From Clytia hemisphaerica (lineage: Eukaryota > Cnidaria > Hydrozoa > Leptothecata > Clytiidae), in assembly GCA_902728285.1 (NCBI GenBank), contig CACVBU010000956.1, positions 849,457-913,456 on the forward strand: DNA of 64,000 nucleotides, given 5' to 3'. The notes under the pieces were generated by a model. It was not told where the DNA came from. It saw only the letters and a list, made by a program, of their open reading frames with translations, and made no database searches. Positions 23,253-33,349 of this stretch are shown in pieces. How positions within the stretch are numbered: the first letter of the stretch is position 1; each line of letters begins with the position of its first letter. Position numbers and translations under genes: made by a program.

Positions 23253-24777
23253 TTATGGCTCCTCTTTCTCTGATTTTTTCAAATTTGCTCTCAAAGAGTG
23301 TTTTTGAGTTGACTTGCTTTTACACTTGTGTTTTTCCCTTATGCTTTTTGCATATGAAAATCCTCTGATTTTGAGGTAAAGAGAGAGTAGTTGATCAAGT
23401 AAGTCTTTCCCAAGATCTGTATCTATTTCTGGTGAATCACTTAAAAGCTGTTCCCAATACTTTTTAACCAATAAGTTTTTCATTAAATTTCTGACCATTG
23501 CTTTATAGTCAACCCTTGTGACATGTCTACATGTTTCACTTGTGAACAAAAGTTCAGCTTGTTCAAAAACTTGTACCGTTAATTTGGAGACACACCACAA
23601 TCCACCTCTATTTTTTGCTTTAATCAAAGCATGCTCTTCCATGTCAGTTGGTTCAATTTTGAATTTCTTCAAAAGATTAAATGATTTTTGAAAAATATCT
23701 GTTCGCCAATGTTTACTGGTGCGTAGTTTTGCATAGATTTTGTGGACTGCATGTCCGGCTATGTAATTGAGGGCTGCCTTCTCCTTTGTCCCCAGTGCAG
23801 TTCTAATATCAACATTTGCATCACTTTGATTTGGCTTTAGATGCTTTACACAACTGCTAGCAAATTCCAACATTAGAAGGTTATGAACTCGTTTGTCAGT
23901 AAATAATAGATCAAGTTTTGATGAAGTTATTCGCCGAAAAGCAGCAAGGAATTCGTCATTTTTATTTTCCTTGTATTTGAAGATGATCTCCTCCAATTGT
24001 TTAAAGATTACATCACCTTGATTTTGCGTAATTTCAAAATCAATAAACTGGGATCGAAACTCCTCTGGATAGCACTGGTCATGTGATAATCTTTCAGCAG
24101 ATTCTTTGATTAGTCTCATAATATCCATCGATCCCAATTTGTCACTTGCAATCTTTGTTTTTTCCTCCTTCTCTTTAACTTTTTCCAAATACACTTCGTG
24201 TGGATGTTTTGCTGCTTTATGTCTCTTTATTCCACCCTTTGTCTTGCAAATCTTTCCGCATATTTCACAATCAAATGTTGCCACTTGTGATGTTTCTGTA
24301 AGCTGTAGACAAAGAAAACAAAAGTTGAATTATTAACTTTCAATTAGTTAATTTTCCAAGTATTTTCCATCATTGAAACTGAAAGAATCAAGAAAACTTG
24401 ATTGTTAAAGTGATTGAAAGAAAAGATTTTTGAAAGGTCTGGATTATGTTGCTCTATGCTTGATTTGGGTGTCCTACATCATAACCAAACATAAGTATAG
24501 AAACTATTGCATGCACCCTTACACTTTAAAAGCAGTCAAAAGTAAAGCAAATATTATTGGTATAAAGGGAAGGTTTACGTGTGAAAAAAGAACAAAGATT
24601 TGCATTGGAACTTACATCTGACTCCATAGAGTTAATCTGCTCCGATACTTCTTCCTCACAGTCGAAAAAACCAGCATCAAGCAAGGAAAGGATATCTTCA
24701 ATTGGGTAATCACTGCCTGAATTACTTGAGCTGGCCGCCATTTTGAATTTTTCTTCCCATTCAGAAGGTCTGGGCAC
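23253..24777 (-). CDS. Zinc-finger passenger gene of the P element
   Basis: Two exons, 24777-24616 and 24302-23253, join in phase 0 across a GTAAGT..CTACAG intron to give 403 residues. The N-terminus (MPRPSEWEEKFKMAASSSNS) is encoded in the subterminal inverted repeat. An acidic stretch follows, then one C2H2 finger (CEICGKICKTKGGIKRHKAA, ending KH) near residue 65, then a mainly helical region with LNYIAGHAVHKIYAKL and RGGLWCVSKLTVQVF, similar to a block I associate with transposon-encoded proteins in invertebrates. The lysine-rich tail could act as a nuclear signal. It may bind element DNA and help or repress the transposase; that is inference. The start in the inverted repeat implies expression from the right arm. 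Confidence 0.8.
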
Positions 24778-24809
24778 GAATATCTCAAGTTCCTCTCGCT
24801 AAACAATGC

Positions 24810-24854
24810 GCCTATTGTTCGTTTCCCGTCTATGGAATTTTTCTTTAGTCTATG
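24810..24854 (-). repeat. P-element right terminal inverted repeat
   Basis: 45 bases, exact reverse complement of the left repeat. Confidence 0.93.
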
Positions 24855-24861
24855 ATGGCGT
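24854..24861. repeat. P-element target-site duplication, right
   Basis: GATGGCGT, identical to 15646-15653; the first G may belong to the element end. Confidence 0.9.
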
Positions 24862-25002
24862 GGTGGTTGGTACGTTGTCCACGTCACATCGTATTGTCGT
24901 GAGGATGATCGCATCTCCGTTCAGTTTGTAAGTGAACGTAAATCCATTTATGACATCGAGGTGGCATCTTCATTGGCAAACAACACGTTAACGCTTGCTT
25001 AG
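24862..25002 (+). pseudogene. Relic gene, end of last exon beyond the P insertion
   Basis: In the frame that continues ...KELGWR from 15653, these 47 codons read GGWYVVHVTSYCREDDRISV, then QFVSERKSIYDIEVASSL, ending ...LTLA and TAG. Together the halves form a compact Tudor/chromo-like barrel: aromatic W..GWY strand, then alternating strands. The exact restoration shows the P element arrived after the exon existed, and that this exon was still open at that time. Confidence 0.82.
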
Positions 25003-25940
25003 TTTTTCAATTTTTAAAGCAAAAATCGTTACAATATGTCACAGTTTGACTATTTGCACTTGATAAAATCCTCGATCAGATTTATAAAATCTTATTCATA
25101 TCGCGTACCACAGTTATTAGTAGGACAGCTTTTTTCAAAGACTAAAAACAGCCATCAGTTTTTTTCAATTAACATTAACATTTTGATTTTATTTCTTGAA
25201 AACACTAAGAACATAGTGCATAGTTTTTCATCCACCCTAACCCATACAATTTTTCCTCGACTCCTATTATATTGAGATGAAAGGCTTATCTCTAATCTTA
25301 AATCAATCAATTCTTATCTCTGTGTTGAGTCCGTGTTCTTAGCTACATTTTCCTTGTAGACAACACATTATTTTTTCATACATACATCATTTATTTTCAT
25401 TTGTAATAGTTTTTGCACTTGATTTTTCAAAACTTACCGATTTACCGAATGAAACTCCTACACAAATCGTCATTGTTTTTAATCAATTGTCCCTTCAACA
25501 AAGTTCCTGTAGGAGGTAGCTTCTGCGATTTCGATCATTTATTGGTTTAGTAAACACTAGTTTGATTTACCCACAACACCGTAGCATTCTTTGAACAATT
25601 TCTATTGAAGATCTTTGAGCATAATGAGGCATGCTTTTCGGCTTTCAAAAACTAAAAGTACCCTGCGTACTGTAATTCCCTGTTGTTTGATTGATTTTCC
25701 GATAAACGTATTGGCGGCCCCCCACGCCAGGGTTTGCCCACGCTAATAATCCCCCTAATCGGGTTAAAGTGCCTATTATGCGCTAAAGCGGCAAAGGCAA
25801 AATGAACGATCAGATCCGACCAGTACTGATCCAACTAATTCTCAAAATGACGGTCTAAACTTAATCAGTTGGTTTACTGCGTAACAAAAAACTGTGACAT
25901 CTAGTTAGGCTAATCAACTAATCGAGTATGGGTTTCTGAG
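25003..25940. other. Spacer after the relic gene
   Basis: AT-rich, no supported gene. A short GC-richer patch near 25710-25770 (GGCGGCCCCCCACGCCAG) may be the remains of a repeat. Confidence 0.5.
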
Positions 25941-25945
25941 GGGTA

Positions 25946-26345
25946 GAGATGATTGTTAGGTGCGGATTTCCGAGGGGTCGGATGATTGTTAGGTGCGGAT
26001 TTCCGAGGGGTCGGATGATTTTTAGCTGCGGATTTCCGAGGGGTCGGATGATTGTCGGATGCGGATTTCCGAGGGGTCGGATGATTGTTAGGTGCGGGTT
26101 TCCGAGGCGTCGGATGATTTTTAGCTGCGGATTTCCGAGGGGTCGGATGATTGTTAGGTGCGGATTTCCGAGGGGTCGGATGATTGTTAGGTGCGGGTTT
26201 CCGAGGCGTCGGATGATTTTTAGCTGCGGATTTCCGAGGGGTCGGATGATTGTCGGATGCGGATTTCCGAGGCGTCGGATGATTTTTAGCTGCGGGTTTC
26301 CGAGGCGTCGGATGATTGTTGGATGCGGATTTCCGATACTATTTT
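25946..26345. repeat. 33-base minisatellite, 12 units
   Basis: Units of 33 bases with core CGGATTTCCGAGGGGTCGGA. Because 33 is divisible by three both strands stay open and give repeating MIVRCGFPRGR-type peptides, which I do not consider genes. Three variant types (ending TTAGGTG, TTTTTAGCTG, TGTCGGATG) alternate, hinting at higher-order duplication. Three further partial units with CGGATTTCCGAGGG lie at 26390-26465. Confidence 0.92.
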
Positions 26346-26499
26346 CTTGAATCACATTTCCATCGTCAACCATGACATTTTTTAGAACCGGATTTCCGAG
26401 GGGCGAGTTAAAAATTGGCAGCGGATTTCCGAGGGCGAGTTAAAAATTGGCAGCGGATTTCCGTAACTTGTGAAAAAAAAAATTTCCGAGACAATTTTG

Positions 26500-26534
26500 A
26501 TGTATAAGATTTTTGTCGTCCACCCCCTGGTAAC
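26500..26534. mobile_element. Left part of a split MITE arm, including target duplication
   Basis: GTCGTCCACCCCCTGGTAAC here and GGTAACGGATTTTAACTGG plus AAGAGCCC at 36441-36467 join, after removal of the transposon between them, into a sequence like the right arm of the palindromic MITE at 46811-47072 (CTCCACCCCCCATGAACGG then GGAAGAGCCC). GGTAAC is the 6-base target duplication. Confidence 0.65.
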
Positions 26535-26546
26535 TATGGCGTACGA
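26535..26546 (+). repeat. Transposon 1 left terminal inverted repeat
   Basis: TATGGCGTACGA. Weaker similarity to the other end continues for about 60 bases, including CCAGGTTT. Confidence 0.85.
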
Positions 26547-26746
26547 AAACAACAATAATAATAGAAACGTAGATTAAGATGCATAATCCAGGTTTAAGCA
26601 TCATAAAAACCGAAAGCCGGAGCCCGCATTTTCGGAACGTGGTCAGCGTCATTCTAGGCTTTTTACTCAATTTTTCTTGTTTGATGAAGTTTTTTTCACA
26701 TTTAATTTCGTAAATGTATTCGTTAAGCTTTCTTGCTTTCATTTTC

Positions 26747-27671
26747 AAGGTTGCATCCGGTAAATATACAAAAACAAGAAGTTACAGGACTTTTTAGAAA
26801 TGGGATTATTAATCGTTTTTCAAAATCAGGGACCTTCGAGCCGCCATGACAGTTGTCCTTTGCGGACAAACCTAGAACATCAATTGTTTTCTAAAACAAT
26901 GGAAATATAATACTTCGCTCTCCACCGTTTTATTTGATGTTTATCCAGAGTTCTATGATAAATCCATGGTGACATGCACTTAAAACGAAATATCCAAAAT
27001 TTTTCAAAGTGAGCAATTCATCTCAATCTTGAAGCCAGGGGGGCAATTCAATTCAAAAACGACCGTATATGAGGTCAAAAATTAGGTCTTTGAAATCGGA
27101 CCCTTACAGTGTAGAGAAAATTTAGCCGAATTTGAGTAAATTTGGGCGAAACTTTATTTAAGTTGGAACGAAGTTGTAAACGGAATATTAAAGATTGATT
27201 TAATTGATTTAACCTCTTCCTTGTAGAATATGCTTTAGTCTAAGACAAATCACTATCTAAGAAATAAACCCAAAGCTGAAGAGTCTCTTCATTTTTTCCA
27301 GAATAAAATTCTGGGTCAAATCTCCTTTATTAAAAAAAGTCCAGGAACAGATGTTTTTCCAGTATCTCGACACTCTATATCATGGTATAAGAACAGATAA
27401 ATATTTCCAGGGAAAGTTACCCTTCCGGAACAGATATTCTGTAATTTCTAGCTTTTGGTTTCTCTTGTTTATTGTTTATTCATTCGAAAAGGAGAAACAG
27501 CCGAAAAGTTAGTCAGGAAGTTTAGAAAAGCATCTATTAGGGCCAAGAGAACTCAAGAACGGAGTCAAATAGAGAACCACTTCAAAGTAGATATATCTCA
27601 ACTTGAATAGCCAGTGAGAGGAAATCGTTAGTTAAAAAAAAAACAGCAGACAAAAACAGTGAATTTAATAC
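26747..27671. other. Subterminal non-coding region of transposon 1
   Basis: AT-rich; no supported feature. Confidence 0.4.
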
Positions 27672-27936
27672 ACTCTCAGACAGGTGCCTAAAAAACAACC
27701 CCCTCGTTAGTTTATTTTTCTATTTTTCCAGCCAAACCCTTCCCCCGTTTATTAATTTTTGAAGATATTTTATTTTGCTCTAAATCACCCGATTTTTGCC
27801 CAAATTTACCCTATTTCGGGTTTTTCAGAAGTAGAATTTCCAACCCCCTCGGCGATTTGCCTCCGTTATCAAATTTTGAAAAGTTTTCAAAACCCCTCTG
27901 TTTATTCAAACTGTTATTAGGCACCTGAGAATACAG
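27672..27936. mobile_element. G/C-run palindromic MITE, copy 2
   Basis: Ends ACTCTCAGACAGGTGCCTAA and TTAGGCACCTGAGAATAC are imperfect inverted repeats; the interior has CCCCC(T/G)CGTTTATT-like blocks. Same family as 21253-21556, with shorter C runs. Confidence 0.65.
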
Positions 27937-27944
27937 TCTTGTTT

Positions 27945-28320
27945 GATCAAGCATATAGATCGTCTTCTGAAAGTACTGGTTAATGCATTAAACAAAAACG
28001 TCTTGTACAAACAGTGGATCATTTACTGATTATACATTCAAAATTAAAAGGGAATGAAATAGAATAGCATTCATTTGAAGCATCAAGCATATAGATCGTC
28101 TTCTGAAAGTACTGGTTAAAGCATTTAGCAAAAACGTCTTGTACAAACAGTGGATCATTTACTGATTATACAATCAAAATTAAAAGGGAATGAAATAGAA
28201 TTCGTTTGAAACATCAAGCATATAGATCGTTTTCTGAAAGTACTGGTTAAAGCATCAAGCAAAAAAACAAATAGTGGATCATTTACTTTTTTTGCTTCGA
28301 AATATAAGATTAAAAGGGAT
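27945..28320. repeat. Three ~130-base tandem copies
   Basis: Units starting AAGCATATAGATCGTCTTCT recur at about 27949, 28086 and 28217. Each contains GTACTGGTTAA and AACAGTGGATCATTTACTGA. The third is truncated and diverged. Confidence 0.88.
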
Positions 28321-29098
28321 TAAAACTTTAAAGTAAAAGTAACAGGAAAGAAAAGAAAGACCCTGCAGCTCTCAAAGCTTGCTCAAAATCAACAAAAATA
28401 ACTTGAGCTGATGGTTAAGTATGTTCTTCAAGGTTGTTCTACGGGGCAGACCAACCCTGTTTTTACCGAAATTGAAACAAATAAAAAAGCTGAGAAAACG
28501 GATTTTCCAAAATAATTAGTAATCTGAAAATAAGTTCAAAATAACATGTATATTTTTTATACGACGGGTACAAAATGCATAAAACATAATGCATATTGCA
28601 TAATGCATAATGCATAATATTTGAAAAATTTGAATTTTAGAGGCTATAATAAGGATAATTGGAGAGATAATACTTTCAACAAAACAAATATACCATTTTC
28701 TACCAGAAAATAAAAGGTAGAAAGCTGTAAATTTGAATTTTGGATGATGAAGAAAATCCACGATCCACTGAAAATGCTTGTTGCCATTTTGATTTTCATA
28801 GGGGCATAGTTGTATTTTACAGAGCGTAGTATAGTGTAGAAAAAACACAAAAATATCTCCTCCGTATATTACTTTTCTTACTCGAAAACGTAAATTTTAT
28901 TGCAAGATCTTTATTCTGGGTTTTATCAGAGATCTTTTCGAACAATTCCTAATATAATCAACTGGTTTTCCCTATCTTACAAATCATTAGGGTCATTAAC
29001 CATGTGAATGCTTTTTGTTAGATAAGTCAATATAAATTAAAGAGCTTCATGCAAAAGCTAGATCAAAGAAAATAAACTTAGAATCTTTTTACATTCGA
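28321..29098. other. AT-rich spacer with TGCATAA microsatellite
   Basis: A run of AATGCATAATGCATA repeats at about 28567-28618; otherwise no supported feature. Confidence 0.5.
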
Positions 29099-29368
29099 AT
29101 GTTTATGTGTTTACCTTTGTTTGAGAAAGAAAAAGGGGGAAACCTTTCTGATCAATCTGATCTTTTGCATCTTCTTATTATTTATGCTGACGGAAAACCC
29201 TTTGTTATTGATTCGAATTTTCTTATTCGTTCGGATTCGAAAAGTAAATATCATGTCTGGGGAAATCCTTCTGATTGGAATGTTTACTTAAGAAACTCTT
29301 CTAAAGAGGTTTTCGAGGTTTTAGCCTCTACAAAGGAGAGTTTTAGAAAATATAAAATCGTTCTATAA
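29099..29368 (+). CDS. Small ORF of unknown function in transposon 1
   Basis: An 89-codon frame with a protein-like composition: SDLLHLLIIYADGKPFVIDS, then IRSDSKSKYHVWGNPSDWNV. It lies downstream of the kinase-like gene and on the opposite strand. I recognise no family. It could be a small cargo gene, an exon remnant or chance. Confidence 0.3.
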   Translation: MFMCLPLFEKEKGGNLSDQSDLLHLLIIYADGKPFVIDSNFLIRSDSKSKYHVWGNPSDWNVYLRNSSKEVFEVLASTKESFRKYKIVL

Positions 29369-29424
29369 ATTACACAATACTATTATGTTTTATGCATTAT
29401 GTACCCGTCGATTTTTTATATGTT

Positions 29425-32400
29425 TTAAAAAAAGTCTTGGACATGGATCCAAAGATTAAATTGTTCTCTCATAGCCATACAAATGCTAATAGTCTCAGCA
29501 ATGTCTCTCGACAAACAAGAGTCTTTTGAAACGTAGCGATTGAATGTCCTTAAAAGCAAACCAAAACTAAATTTATCTGACACTGTAGAAGGTGGTTGTA
29601 AGCCTTTTCGCACCACCTCCGGTAAATGGTTCCATTCATTCATGTTCTTCTGTTTGAAAGTCAATTCTTTGACTGATACGATTCGACAAGCCCAGGAAAA
29701 ATTTGTTATTATTGGAATCGCGTTATAGTTTACATGGACAGTTGACGTGTTTATGAGGTTGTGAATGACACCTTCTTGATGTATGTGGGTCAAACCATCT
29801 GCGAGTCCAACAATAAAACTACGAACGAAGTTTGAAGTTAGGGACGACTTTTTTTTCAAAAACGACGACAAGGGTACATTTGAGCTGAACCGAAACACAG
29901 AATGAAAAAATGCATCATCCGTGCATGTTATCCCCAAAGGGCTTATAATATTTTTATGTTTGTCAATTGTTCGCAGCAATTTCAGTTCATGGCTCAAAAT
30001 AACGAGCGACTGTTCTTTGGAAACCTTTTTTTTCAAGTTCTTTAAATTGATCATCTCCCCATCTTTTATTGACAATTTAAAGTATTCAAACTCACCATCG
30101 CTATAAACAAACAACTTATCTTTCAAATTTTCAACTTCAACGAAGTCAATATCAGTATCAAGCAAGACTTCATCACAATAGCCTATATGGTCTGAGAACA
30201 ATGCCGAATCACTAATACGGATGGTTCGTTGTTTCAGAGATTTTTCCAGCTTTAATCTACCTAACTCAAAGCTTCGAGTTGTAAGGTAGTGGTTTTTGAC
30301 AAGTAGTTTCGCATTATCTATTCTGAGTTCTTCCTTTTCCTTATCCACTTTAACAGCATGACGAGAATCATAAGCGACCCCTTTTTGCCTTAATGAACCC
30401 CATCTTGCTGCAACTGAATTATCCTGTTTGTCAAGGTTTTCCTGAAAACAAAACAAAAAAATAAATAAAGTTACATAAAAGTACACAAAAATTCACCGTA
30501 TACACACAACGTAAGAGTATTACAAACCAATTTATTAGTCTACAGTCCTTAAAAAGTGGAAAATGGTAAACAAAAAGCCCCCATAAATTATTTCATATGG
30601 GATGTATTTAATGTGTGTTCATAAACTTGAAAGCCATTCACAAAGCCGTTAAATTTGATGTTTTGGTGTTTCTCTTTTTATGTTCTTTATTCTTTTTATT
30701 CTCTTTATATGTTCACATAAATTATATAATATAATTTATGAGGATTTTTTAGGGGGTCAGTACAAAAATCCAAGACATAAATGAGTACTAAAAGGTAATA
30801 CCCCAACCTGTTTTGAAATTGTATCTCTAATTTATGTCATACAAGATAATTAATCTTATTTAAATTAAAAATCCAGTAAAGAAGTTAATTCTTTGCTAAA
30901 AAACACAAACCTTTCTATTATTTTTGAAGGAATACTTTTCAATGATTTCCAAGGATTTGATTTCAACAACTTCAGCTTCGCTTTTTTCTTTCAGCAATTC
31001 AACTATCTGTTTCTATAAATTGATAGATAAAAATCATATTTATAATTTTTAAAGTCCGTTTCAAAATATTTGGCGGTCCGCACATTTTCTTAGTACACAA
31101 ATTTTGTTTTTATCTAAATACCACCTGCTTTTCACTTAGTACACTTGGTGAATAACTGCATTATCCAAATTTGACAAGTGGACCACTGCAGTACTAAATG
31201 TCATTAGTGGGGCCCCCCCAGCGGTTTGCGTGAATGCGTGAATGGGCTTTTTTGGTTGCGTGAATGCGTGAAGATTGAAAAAAAATTGCGTGAATGCGTG
31301 AATTAAAAAAACTTGCGTGAACGTGAAAATCCATTTTCTATTGCGTGAATGCGTGAATCTGCCCTGTTTTTTACGTGAACTCGGGGAATTTCCCTTTTCA
31401 CCCAGTTTGCAGAACGTGGCACGTTTGTTCGAGATTTTGAGTGCAGCACCCGCCAAAAGTCGAGTGCAAGTACATATTTTTTCTTTTATAAGCATAACGT
31501 TTATAAGCATATGCAGGCTCAGTTTTTGGTCACTAAACAATGGCTCTATTATTTGAGAACAATAGAATGCTAAGCATAATGTGAGCCTGATGTAGGGGCA
31601 GACACTTGCTTATAAAAAAAAAACATGTATAGTTTAGTCAGCCCTCACCACAAATCTTTAATTCAAAGAAATATTTAATACCCACGATGCAGACTTTTGA
31701 GAACCTCATTTCTTGGCAAAATCAGTCTGAAATGGAGTCGTATTTAAGCACATCAGAGTGTGAAAATAGAAACTTTCCCCTGTCGGCGCAAACCATGGTT
31801 GCGCCTCCCTTAGTCGCTATGTTTTCGGCCCCTCCACGTTAGGAAATCAAGACGCGACCCCTGATGAACAAATGTTCATCCTTTTACCTCATTTTGCACT
31901 CTATCAAGCGATCGTACCTCGCCTCTTAATGAATTTAGACTACATTCTTTTTCAATGGTGTTAAAGATAGCATTTTTAGCCAACCGCGAGGTGACAGAAA
32001 TGCAAAAAATTTCCTCTCTGCGCAAACCATGGTTGCGCCTCCTTACCCCTTAGCTAAGCATTATGGTGTCACCCTGGAGTTTGTTTGACCTATTTTTGAT
32101 AATGATTAAGATATTTTTTGTACAAAAATCACCTTTTCTAAACGACAGTGACATGTTAGAAGAATAAAATATTTTGCGTGATGGCATGTGATTAAAGTTA
32201 AAAACTTACGTAGCACTTTATTAAGCTAATGTGCTTATAGTCAGGTGTACAGGAAAAAATCACTACTGAGTTAAGTTTTTCTCAAGTGCATGACCAGATC
32301 CGGTCGAAAAATCTCGAGTGTAGCAGCCTTGCCATTTTGGTTCCGCTGGGGCGCCTCGTATACGAGGGCATTCTACCATTTATATTAGATTGCAATGTCT

Positions 32401-32845
32401 AACGTCTGCCCCACTCTCGAATACTTAACAAAAACAAACGACTTCTCTGATAATTCAGACTCTGCAAACTGGCTTTTCACCCAAATGTGTAGAAATGTTT
32501 GACAATTTCCCCGATTTTTCCGAAAATTTCCCCGATTTCCCAAAAAATCGGGTTTGTGTGAATTTCGAGAAAAACTTGCGTGAATGCGTGAATTGCGAAA
32601 AAACTTTGCGTGAATGCGTGAATTTAGGGTCCGCTGGGGGGGCCCCATTAGTGTCATGTGCTAACTGCCTGTCCCCCTGAACACAACAAACTCCAACCAA
32701 AAATAATTCCATTAAGGTAAAAATGGTGAAATAGAAGACTTACTGGTAACGTTTTCTTCAAGCGATTAATTGTTTTTTTTTTGTATCTGCCTGGCAGGGC
32801 ATCCAATACTACTTTTGACTTTTCGAATATTTCATCAATAATCAT
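29425..32845 (-). CDS. Protein-kinase-like cargo gene (probable pseudokinase)
   Basis: Exons 32845-32744, 31012-30911 and 30441-29425 are all phase 0 and give 406 residues. The N-terminal third is helical (IFEKSKVVLDALPGRYKKK, QIVELLKEKSEAEVVEIKS). From about residue 220 it follows a protein kinase: HELKLLRTIDKHKNIISPLG (helix C to beta 4), FIVGLADGLTHIHQEGVIHN (helix E and catalytic loop), IPIITNFSWACRI (DFG region) and LQPPSTVSDKFSFGLLLRTF (helix F). The catalytic loop reads HNLINTS rather than HRDLKxxN, and DFG is NFS, so both catalytic aspartates are missing: probably a pseudokinase. Intron 1 holds a 1.4-kb hAT-like insertion. Frame and splice sites are intact, suggesting a kept function, perhaps host interaction. 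Confidence 0.78.
31210..32645. mobile_element. Non-autonomous hAT-like element, 1.4 kb
   Basis: Ends GGGCCCCCCCAGCGG and CCGCTGGGGGGGCCC are inverted repeats, flanked by 8-base duplications CATTAGTG (31202-31209 and 32646-32653). GCGTGAATGCGTGAAT doublets recur near both ends. CAAACCATGGTTGCGCC, a near-palindrome, occurs twice inside (about 31788 and 32022) and a close variant lies in the MITE at 43288. No transposase frame. Antisense frames across it are ignored. Confidence 0.82.
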
Positions 32846-33349
32846 TCTTATAATTTTACTTTACACTGAAATGAAAAAAAAAACATTGCTGGAAAACAGG
32901 AACCTAAAAATACCATTTGCTTGCGGTACATATCAAGTGGATTTTTGTTATTTTGATACATACACTCAGATATTGTCTCAAAATTGCTGACATATACATA
33001 AATAATTTTAACTTCCAGCGTCTTTGGCCATCATCGACGCGTCCAAACAAGCAATGCTATGGGTGACTTTAAACCTTTTAAAAGCACCCAGGTCTAAATT
33101 TAGCTTCCGATTAATTATTGTCAGTATTTCCATTTAAATTGAGAAAAATACGATTGAATAATTTTATGAGCTTTCAGAAGATGTATAAATTCAAATTCAA
33201 AAAAAAAAAACACAAAACATCTAGATAAACCTATGAGCTTTAAAAAAATGTTATGTTCTACATGAAAATTTCTAGTAATGGTACAATTTAGACCCATATT
33301 ACATAATTTAAAATTCTTGTCCTGAAATTCAACAAATGTAATTGATGGT

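Larger units (their letters stand above)
15654..24854. mobile_element. P-superfamily DNA transposon, two-gene, 9.2 kb
   Basis: Perfect 45-base terminal inverted repeats begin CATAGACTAAAG and are followed by imperfect subterminal inverted repeats (15731-15777 and 24734-24782) sharing CCCAGACCT and TTCAAAATGGCGG. The element carries a multi-exon P/THAP transposase on the left, reading inward, and a zinc-finger gene on the right, reading inward on the other strand. Removing it and one target duplication restores the host frame exactly. A G/C-run MITE (21253-21556) and a hairpin repeat (22680-22836) are nested between the genes. At 9.2 kb it is long for a P element. Confidence 0.92.
4303..25002 (+). 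pseudogene. Relic multi-exon DDE-transposase-like gene with SAP-like and Tudor-like modules
   Basis: A series of exons in one orientation, most with matching splice phases, reads as one very large protein. In order it has an N-terminal helical region, a beta-rich part, an RNase-H-like core with IVIDSKD, FLVDNGP and NPVERVHA, two SAP-like helical repeats, and a C-terminal barrel-like part. I recall large unnamed proteins in coral and other invertebrate genomes with this same order; that is memory, not a search. The copy is dead: TGA at 8471 where tryptophan fits, a frameshift near 9827, a frameshift near 12650 with TAA at 12682, another break near 13070, plus a retrotransposon and a P element inside it. 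Whether the family is a transposon or a domesticated gene is not shown; no terminal repeats were found. Confidence 0.7.

Noticed and set aside
25918..26373. Long open frames on both strands giving CGFPRGR-type repeats
   Set aside because: They are products of a 33-base minisatellite whose unit length is a multiple of three; no start context, splice sites or non-repeat coding sequence.
31136..32712. Overlapping frames rich in FTHSRK or NAFTQ
   Set aside because: They translate GCGTGAAT repeats of the 1.4-kb non-autonomous element.
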